Shown piece by piece: positions 21,420 through 26,718 of a stretch of DNA of 26,718 nucleotides. Position numbers and translations under genes: made by a program. Below the pieces are notes generated by a model. That model searched no databases. It saw only the letters and a program-made list of their open reading frames with translations, and was not told the origin of the DNA. The stretch comes from an uncultured Clostridia bacterium (GTDB taxonomy: Bacteria > Bacillota > Clostridia > Lachnospirales > Bianqueaceae): contig CANOUM010000005.1 of NCBI GenBank assembly GCA_947570515.1, positions 1 to 26,718 on the forward strand, in the 5' to 3' direction. Positions within the stretch are counted from its first letter, which is position 1. Every line of letters starts with the position of its first letter.

Positions 21420-22396
21420 CTGCTATATTGGGACATGAAGGACCGAAGGCTCATCTGAAGGCGGCGATTGTGAGCGGGCAGCTGGGACATGCATACCTGC
21501 TGGAAGGTACTCGCGGCATAGGAAAAAAGATGCTGACGGATGCATTTGTCAAAGCGCTGCTTTGCGAGCATAAAAACGAAGAAGGCGAAAGCTGTGGAAA
21601 GTGCGCTTCCTGCCGCAGTTTTGATCACCGCAATCATCCGGATGTAAAGAGAATTGGGCCGGCTGGAGATAAAAACAGTATTTCCGTTAAGCAGATCAGG
21701 GAAGAGCTGATCAAAGATATCAATGTTCGTCCTTATGACAGTACTCGCAAAGTATACATCATAGAAGCAGCTGATAAGCTGACGATGGAAGCACAGAACG
21801 CGATGCTTAAGACGCTCGAAGAGCCGCCGTCGTACGGCATCATTATATTACTCGCGGAGAGTAGCGCCTCTTTTTTGCCCACTATTTTGTCTCGCTGCGT
21901 CAAGATCAGCTTGCAGCCAATTGATCAAGCGCTGATTGGCAGCTGGCTGCAAAGGCGGGGAGTGCCGAAAGAAAAAGCTAATATAGCAGCAGCCTTTGCC
22001 CAAGGGGCGCCGGGACAAGCGTTGCAGCTGTGCGAAAATGAAGAGTTTGAGGAAATCAGGCAGGCAGTATTCGAATTTTTGACGCGTATTCCCGAGGTTT
22101 CTGAGCTTGAAGTGATGCGCGGGCAGCAGTTATGGGAAAAATATAAATCGGCATATGACAAGTTGTTTTCATTTATGCTTGTCTGGTATCGAGATATATT
22201 GGTATATCAGGAAACAGGCGACTTGCAGCGCCTTCTGTGTACCGATCAGATAAAAACAATTGGCGGCTTGGCCGCTTACTATTCGAATGAACAGCTCATC
22301 CAAATCGTGGAGACGATTTTGGAGATTGATAAAAAGCTAAAGGCGAATGCCAACCCGGCATTAGCGATTGATTGCTTATTGATGATTTTGAAATAG
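21383..22396 (+). CDS. holB: DNA polymerase III subunit delta'
   Basis: A 337-residue clamp-loader AAA+ subunit. The N-terminal domain has a Walker A-like GTRGIGKK (42-49), where the usual Thr/Ser after GK is Lys. Four zinc Cys follow (C61, C71, C74, C77 in the ESCGKCASCRSF region) and the sensor-1 region has TILSRCVK. Delta' subunits often lack ATPase activity, which fits the changed P-loop. ATG 21383 lies 8 bases after GGAGG. The first 11 residues are poorly conserved-looking, and FSAILGHE begins the recognisable domain. It follows darA by 21 bases and precedes ricT. Confidence 0.93.
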   Translation: MADQMSREGASFSAILGHEGPKAHLKAAIVSGQLGHAYLLEGTRGIGKKMLTDAFVKALLCEHKNEEGESCGKCASCRSFDHRNHPDVKRIGPAGDKNSISVKQIREELIKDINVRPYDSTRKVYIIEAADKLTMEAQNAMLKTLEEPPSYGIIILLAESSASFLPTILSRCVKISLQPIDQALIGSWLQRRGVPKEKANIAAAFAQGAPGQALQLCENEEFEEIRQAVFEFLTRIPEVSELEVMRGQQLWEKYKSAYDKLFSFMLVWYRDILVYQETGDLQRLLCTDQIKTIGGLAAYYSNEQLIQIVETILEIDKKLKANANPALAIDCLLMILK

Positions 22397-22409
22397 ACGG
22401 AGGATTATT

Positions 22410-23303
22410 TTGACTACGGTAATAGGAGTTCGCTTTCGGCACGCAGGCAGAATTTATTATTTTAATCCAGGCGCATACCGCATTCAGAAGGGCGAGTATG
22501 TGATCGTAGAGACGATGCGGGGCATTGAGTACGGACTGGTAGTGACGGAGCCGCGCCTCGCGGCGGAAGAAGACATTGTGGCACCTCTTCGGAATGTGCT
22601 GCGAAAGGCAACAGAGAAGGATAAAGAAACCTATGCCAAGAATATGGCAGCTGAAAAAGAGGCTTTTGATATTTGCTTGGAGAAAATCAAGGCACATCAT
22701 CTGGATATGAATTTGGTAGAGGTGGAGTATACCTTTGACGGCAATAAGATTTTGTTTTATTTTACGGCAGATGGACGCGTGGATTTCCGCGAGCTGGTTA
22801 AGGATTTGGCGGCGCTGTTCAGAACACGCATTGAGCTGCGTCAGATCGGCGTGCGGGATGAAACGAAGATGGGCGGAGGCATCGGGATCTGTGGCCGTCC
22901 GTATTGCTGCGCATCTTTCCTTTCAGATTTTGCGCCGGTATCGATTAAGATGGCCAAAGATCAGAATCTCTCCCTGAATCCAACTAAAATTTCAGGAACC
23001 TGCGGCCGGTTGATGTGCTGCTTAAAATATGAAGAAAGCACCTATGAAGAGCTGAATAAAAAGCTGCCGGATGAGGGTGATTTGGTGCAGACGCCCAGCG
23101 GTGAAGGCGAGGTACTGCATGTGAATGTGCTGCGCCAGCTGATTAAAGTAGGCGTTACACAGGAAAAGGGTGATGTGCTCATTACGGAGTTTCCGCTGGA
23201 TGAGATTAAGATCATCAGAAAGCGCAGAGGCCGCAAACAAAATCAGGAATATATGGACAAAGAGGATCAGAAACAGCTCAAAGAGCTGGAAAAAGAGTTT
23301 TAA
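22410..23303 (+). CDS. ricT: RicT (YaaT), PSP1-domain Fe-S protein
   Basis: A 297-residue member of the Ric (Y) complex, which in Bacillus guides RNase Y maturation of mRNA and affects sporulation and competence. The PSP1 C-terminal domain carries C161, C166 and C167 (GICGRPYCC) and C198, C203 and C204 (TCGRLMCC), the ligands used for iron-sulphur clusters with partner subunits. The start is TTG 22410 with GACGGAGG 6 bases upstream. The C-terminal tail (from about residue 265) is rich in Lys, Arg, Glu and Gln and probably disordered. The partners RicA and RicF are not in this window. Confidence 0.94.
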   Translation: MTTVIGVRFRHAGRIYYFNPGAYRIQKGEYVIVETMRGIEYGLVVTEPRLAAEEDIVAPLRNVLRKATEKDKETYAKNMAAEKEAFDICLEKIKAHHLDMNLVEVEYTFDGNKILFYFTADGRVDFRELVKDLAALFRTRIELRQIGVRDETKMGGGIGICGRPYCCASFLSDFAPVSIKMAKDQNLSLNPTKISGTCGRLMCCLKYEESTYEELNKKLPDEGDLVQTPSGEGEVLHVNVLRQLIKVGVTQEKGDVLITEFPLDEIKIIRKRRGRKQNQEYMDKEDQKQLKELEKEF

Positions 23304-23315
23304 AAGGGTACGAAT

Positions 23316-24053
23316 ATGGAACGAATTGATGAATTACAGCGAGGCGGCTACCGGATCATTCAGGATCCGGACCGCTTTTGTTTTGGAACGGATGCAGTAT
23401 TGCTGGCCGATTTTGCCAAGGCTAAGCCGGGAGAGGCCGTGATGGATCTGTGCAGCGGGAGCGGAGTTGTGCCTATTTTGATGCTGGCGCGCTATCCCAA
23501 GGCACAGTATACAGCGCTGGAGCTACAGCCGGAGATGGCAGATCTGGCGCGGCGAAGCATGCAGCTGAATCAAATCGAAGACCGGGTACAGGTGCAGCAG
23601 GGAGATGTGAAAAGCATTCGTCAGCTGTTTAAGGCGCAGAGCTTTCAGGTAGTCACGGTCAATCCACCGTATATGAAGGCAGATCATGGACTGACCAGCA
23701 AAGCGGAGGCCGTGCAGATTGCGCGTCACGAGATCTGCTGTACACTGCGCGATGTCATAGAAGCGGCGGCTTATTTGCTGCCCAGCCGGGGACGGCTGTA
23801 CATGGTGCATCGTCCGCAGCGGCTGAGCGAGATCTTCAGTGAGCTGCGGCGTGTATCGCTTGAACCCAAGCGCCTGCAGATGGTGCACCCGTATATAGAT
23901 AAGGAGCCGGCGCAGGTGCTGATAGAAGCGGTACGGCAAGGAGGGACAGAGCTGCGCGTTCAGCCTCCGTTGATCACCTATGAGGCGCCGGGCGTCTATA
24001 CAAAACAAATGCTGGAGGTATATGGCTGCGATGGTCACCATTCATCGATGTGA
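23316..24053 (+). CDS. trmN6: tRNA1(Val) (adenine37-N6)-methyltransferase family (TrmN6/YabB)
   Basis: A 245-residue class I SAM methyltransferase. DPDRFCFGTDAVLLADF is the family's N-terminal signature. Motif I is DLCSGSGVVPIL (44-55), and the catalytic motif is NPPY (116-119, in VTVNPPYMK), as in N6-adenine methyltransferases. It is expected to act on tRNA, but the exact site is inferred. AAAAGGGTACGAAT precedes the ATG. Its end overlaps the next gene by about 23 bases. In B. subtilis the comparable yabB is next to yaaT and rsmI; rsmI is not found here. Confidence 0.9.
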   Translation: MERIDELQRGGYRIIQDPDRFCFGTDAVLLADFAKAKPGEAVMDLCSGSGVVPILMLARYPKAQYTALELQPEMADLARRSMQLNQIEDRVQVQQGDVKSIRQLFKAQSFQVVTVNPPYMKADHGLTSKAEAVQIARHEICCTLRDVIEAAAYLLPSRGRLYMVHRPQRLSEIFSELRRVSLEPKRLQMVHPYIDKEPAQVLIEAVRQGGTELRVQPPLITYEAPGVYTKQMLEVYGCDGHHSSM

Positions 24054-25185
24054 AAATTATCAGACAGAAATGATCGAACGAGCACTTTCAGAGATCATAG
24101 AGGATATCGGCGGTTTTGCGCCCTATATAAAAAAAGGCGAGACCGTACTGCTTAAAGTGAATCTGGTCATGGGCAAAGGTCCGGAGCTGGCAGCCACCAC
24201 GCACCCTGCTTTTGTAGCAGCGCTGGCAAAACGACTTAAAGAATATGGATGCTGCGTCATCATAGGGGACAGCCCCGGAGGCCCCTTCAACACCGCCATG
24301 CTGCGCCGCATCTATAAAATCACAGGCATGCAGCAGGCAGCCGAAGAAAGCGGAGCTAAGCTCAGCTTCAATACAGAGAGCGTGCAGCTTTCCGGCGTGG
24401 CCGGAAACAGGCTCAAGAATCTCACCGTAACGGCCATGAGTCAGGAGGCGGATAAGGTCATCTCGGTGTGCAAGCTTAAAACACATGGGATGATGACATA
24501 TACCGGCGCAGTAAAAAATATGTTTGGTACGATTCCCGGAACGATGAAAGCGGAATATCATGTGCGGATGCCTAAAATGGAGGACTTTGCCGATGCACTG
24601 ATTGATATTTGCGAGGCGAGGCGGCCGGTTTTATCATTTATGGATGCTGTTATGGGAATGGAGGGCGATGGTCCGACCAGCGGCTCGCCGCGTAAAATTG
24701 GCGCTGTATTGGCATCAGCGAGTCCTTATGAACTGGATATGGTAGCCGCGGGACTGATTGGCCTTGGCGAGCAGCAGGTGCCGACGCTAAGAGCAGCTGC
24801 CATGAGGAACTTGGCGCCGTGCGCCGTGCAGACAAAGGGGGATACGCCGGAGGAATTTACGGTTCGGGATTTTCGGATGCCGGAGCATATCCATACCGAT
24901 TTGTCGCAGGGCGGATTTTTGCCAAAGATTGGGATGAAACTGCTGCGGCCTAAGGTGAAATTTGATTTGGGACGCTGCGTGGGCTGCGGAGATTGTGCGG
25001 CGAATTGTCCGGCGAAGGTGATTGTGATGAAGGAGCGCCGGGAAGGAGAGAAGAACAGCCGGCTGAGAAAACCGGTGGTGGATTATCGGAGCTGTATTCG
25101 GTGTTTTTGCTGTCAGGAGCTCTGTCCGCAGAGCGCGGTGCATGTAAAAGAGTCCTGGATTTTTAAGCTGGCGAATAAAATATAG
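24031..25185 (+). CDS. DUF362 domain protein with two 4Fe-4S ferredoxin clusters
   Basis: A 384-residue protein. DUF362 spans about 1-270, with VLLKVNLVMGKGPELAATTHP, GDSPGG and CKLKTHGMMTYTGAVKNMFG as typical blocks. A ferredoxin-type C terminus has CVGCGDCAANCP and CIRCFCCQELCP, each a CxxCxxCxxxC cluster motif. The role is unknown; an electron-transfer or metal-centre function is inferred from the clusters. ATG 24031 lies 12 bases after GGAGG. An ATG at 24022 lies only 3 bases after it and is nearly as likely. The gene sits inside the end of trmN6 and is the last of the tmk operon; no terminator is seen after it. Confidence 0.9.
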   Translation: MVTIHRCENYQTEMIERALSEIIEDIGGFAPYIKKGETVLLKVNLVMGKGPELAATTHPAFVAALAKRLKEYGCCVIIGDSPGGPFNTAMLRRIYKITGMQQAAEESGAKLSFNTESVQLSGVAGNRLKNLTVTAMSQEADKVISVCKLKTHGMMTYTGAVKNMFGTIPGTMKAEYHVRMPKMEDFADALIDICEARRPVLSFMDAVMGMEGDGPTSGSPRKIGAVLASASPYELDMVAAGLIGLGEQQVPTLRAAAMRNLAPCAVQTKGDTPEEFTVRDFRMPEHIHTDLSQGGFLPKIGMKLLRPKVKFDLGRCVGCGDCAANCPAKVIVMKERREGEKNSRLRKPVVDYRSCIRCFCCQELCPQSAVHVKESWIFKLANKI

Positions 25186-25236
25186 AGCGGCGGCTCGTCA
25201 TCTGATCAGGATGGCAAAAAAAGTCGAGAAGGATCT

Positions 25237-25255
25237 TACTTGGATCAAGTATAAT
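25237..25255 (+). promoter_or_regulatory. palindrome overlapping a -10 box before the AraC-type gene
   Basis: TACTTGGATCAAGTA (25237-25251) has perfect 6-base arms around GAT and overlaps a TATAAT at 25250-25255. No good -35 box is found 16-19 bases upstream, which suits an activator-dependent or self-repressed promoter. Confidence 0.5.
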
Positions 25256-25282
25256 ACACTTATCCGAAAGGAGATGAATGGC

Positions 25283-26161
25283 ATGAAGGAACAAATATTG
25301 GCTGTGCAGAGGATGCAGGATTATATCGGGGCGCATTTGAAAGAGAAAATTACATTAGCTGATTTGGCAAAGGCTTCTCTTTTTTCGCCCTGGCATTCTT
25401 ACAGATTGTTTCGCGAATATCTGGAGATGACGCCTGCAGACTATATTCGTCGTCTGCGTCTCAGTCAGTCGGCTCAGCAGCTAAAGCAAGAGGGCTGCCG
25501 GGTGATTGATGCGGCGCTGGAGCAGGGATTTGGCAGTGTAGATGCATATACCAGAGCCTTTTCCCGCGAATTTGGCTGCAATCCAGGCCAGTACGTTAAG
25601 GCGCCTGTTCCGATCACGCTGTTTGTGCCTTACGGTGTGAAATTTCGTGAGCCAAGAAAGGATGGAATCGATATGAATCAGTTACAAAACATTTTTATTA
25701 TGCAAGTTCACAAACCGGAGAGAAAGGCCATTATTAAACGAGGAATCAAAGCGGAGGATTATTTCCCTTATTGTGCGGAAGTGGGATGCGATGTATGGGG
25801 AATTTTGCTTAGCATGGATTCTTTGTGCGGCGAGCCGGTGTGTATGTGGCTGCCGGAGAAATATAAAAAGCCGGGAACCTCTACCTATGTTCAGGGTGTA
25901 GAGGTAGCCGTGGACTATGCGGGGCCGATTCCGGAGGGGTTTGATGTAATTGAACTTCCGGAAGCAGATTACTTGATGTTTCAAGGAGAGCCTTATGCGG
26001 AGGAAGATTATGCGCAGGCCATTCAGGCTGTGCAGATAGCAGCTGACCGATATGATCCTACGATTTTGGGGTATGTCTGGGACAGTGCGAATCCGGCTAT
26101 TCAGCTGGGCCCCCGGGGAGAGCGAGGCTATATCGAGCTTAGACCTGTAAAGCATAAATAA
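25283..26161 (+). CDS. AraC-family regulator with GyrI-like effector domain
   Basis: A 292-residue regulator. The AraC-type double HTH is at the N terminus (about 5-108: ITLADLAKASLFSPWHSYRL in helix-turn-helix 1, VIDAALEQGFGSVDAYTRAF in 2). The effector domain (about 130-290) is of the GyrI/SOUL type, as in Rob or BmrR-related proteins, and ends in YIELRPVKHK. It should sense a small hydrophobic compound. The start is ATG 25283, 9 bases after AAAGGAG; an in-frame ATG at 25274 touches that site and an earlier one at 25211 lacks one. No target gene is adjacent, apart from possible self-control through the palindrome at 25237. Confidence 0.92.
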   Translation: MKEQILAVQRMQDYIGAHLKEKITLADLAKASLFSPWHSYRLFREYLEMTPADYIRRLRLSQSAQQLKQEGCRVIDAALEQGFGSVDAYTRAFSREFGCNPGQYVKAPVPITLFVPYGVKFREPRKDGIDMNQLQNIFIMQVHKPERKAIIKRGIKAEDYFPYCAEVGCDVWGILLSMDSLCGEPVCMWLPEKYKKPGTSTYVQGVEVAVDYAGPIPEGFDVIELPEADYLMFQGEPYAEEDYAQAIQAVQIAADRYDPTILGYVWDSANPAIQLGPRGERGYIELRPVKHK

Positions 26162-26181
26162 TCAATCCATATATCAATACG

Positions 26182-26231
26182 AAGCTGCCCTGTCTTTATT
26201 GACGCTTGTTGATAAAGGCGGGCAGCTTTTG
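26182..26231 (+). terminator. intrinsic terminator after the AraC-type gene
   Basis: AAGCTGCCC pairs with GGGCAGCTT, with further pairing of CTTTAT/ATAAAG inside, then TTTTGCTTT. It starts 20 bases after the stop. Confidence 0.85.
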
Positions 26232-26271
26232 CTTTGCCGTCTGTGATGAAAAGAAAAGGTTTCTGAAATGG

Positions 26272-26300
26272 TTGCAAATTTGAAGAAGATGCGTTATGAT
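26272..26300 (+). promoter_or_regulatory. promoter of the TrkA-type gene
   Basis: TTGCAA (26272-26277), 17 bases, TATGAT (26295-26300). A further TTGACA at 26333-26338 has no good -10 box at the right distance. Confidence 0.65.
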
Positions 26301-26368
26301 CAGTAATGCTTGGAAAAGACAATTTTTATATTTGACATACGAAAGGTAAGTCGAAAGATAGGTGCTTT

Positions 26369-26718
26369 ATGAATATTATTATTGTTGGCTGTGGAAAGAT
26401 TGGTTCAACGATTTTAGCCAGTTTGGTCGCGGAGGGACATGATGTAACGGTGCTGGATGTGAATCCCGATGTGATCGGAGATATTACAAACGTGCATGAT
26501 GTGATGGCCGTGTGTGGAAGCGGCATTGACTGTGAAACGCTGGAGGAGGCCAATACCGATACGGCAGAGCTTTTTCTGGCGCTTACGCCTTCAGATGAAC
26601 TTAACATGCTAAGCTGTTTTTTGGCGAAAAGGATGGGGGCTAAACATACGGTGGCCCGTATTAGCGCACCCGGCTATCGAGGGCGCAGTCTGGCTTTTAT
26701 GAAGCAGCAGATGGGAAT
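26369..26718 (+). CDS. trkA: TrkA-type potassium uptake regulator, 3' end cut by window
   Basis: The first 116 residues of a Rossmann-fold RCK protein. MNIIIVGCGKIGSTILASL carries the GxGxxG nucleotide site (GCGKIG), followed by VTVLDVN, where the Asp binds the ribose of NAD(H). The stretch then reads VCGSGIDCETLEEAN and KHTVARISAPGY, as in TrkA/KtrA. It gates a partner membrane K+ channel, presumably encoded downstream. ATG 26369 follows AGATAGGTGCTTT. The full-length TrkA (two RCK repeats, about 450 residues) cannot be told from the half-size KtrA because the window ends. Confidence 0.88.
   Translation, partial: MNIIIVGCGKIGSTILASLVAEGHDVTVLDVNPDVIGDITNVHDVMAVCGSGIDCETLEEANTDTAELFLALTPSDELNMLSCFLAKRMGAKHTVARISAPGYRGRSLAFMKQQMG

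Overview
The window reads as a chromosomal segment of a gut-type Gram-positive anaerobe of the class Clostridia, probably Lachnospiraceae-like. This is inferred from gene content (class B sortase, DarA, RicT, the tmk-darA-holB-ricT-trmN6 order, Tn4451-type TnpV, Cys-rich KTR protein, split ThrE exporter), from strong GGAGG ribosome sites and from occasional TTG starts. No rRNA, tRNA or CRISPR array was seen, so the genus cannot be fixed.

Layout. (1) 1-3103: a tight plus-strand operon of srtB (cut by the window edge), a HAD-IIA phosphatase, an M42-type aminopeptidase and pyrE, closed by a clear terminator. (2) About 3104-13060: a visibly AT-richer island that looks like a decayed mobile element. 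It holds stop-riddled gene remnants, a WYL regulator that has lost its HTH, a PD-(D/E)XK nuclease-like protein, a nonsense-mutated small ORF followed by intact tnpV, a small HTH protein, a two-component system with an ABC transporter of the antimicrobial-peptide-resistance type, and a KTR zinc-ribbon protein. No recombinase or relaxase is visible. A nitrilase-family gene follows. (3) 13885-18010: hsp20 (minus strand), then a TPP riboswitch with a terminator controlling thiX-thiY-thiZ and an overlapping TatD-family hydrolase gene. (4) 18002-20027: minus-strand genes for the two halves of a ThrE-type exporter, a 260-base cluster of related palindromes, and an unrecognised 127-residue protein. 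(5) 20199-25185: the conserved tmk-darA-holB-ricT-trmN6 operon ending in a DUF362 ferredoxin-type protein. (6) 25250-26718: an AraC/GyrI-type regulator and the start of a TrkA-type protein.

How the parts work together. In the island, the response regulator probably binds a helically phased repeat array just upstream of the ABC transporter genes, so that peptide stress switches on the pump. The thi operon is switched off by thiamine pyrophosphate and should import a thiamine pyrimidine precursor. The tmk operon couples nucleotide supply, c-di-AMP sensing, the replication clamp loader and RNA maturation factors. The most unusual non-coding signals are the phased operator array (9204-9257), the twin palindromic operator between hsp20 and thi (14428-14456), the palindrome cluster (19305-19562), the duplicated tmk leader (20228-20338) and a terminator-like hairpin over the holB start (21371-21419). 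No wholly new system is proven. The best candidates for something undescribed are the palindrome cluster and the solitary PD-(D/E)XK protein.
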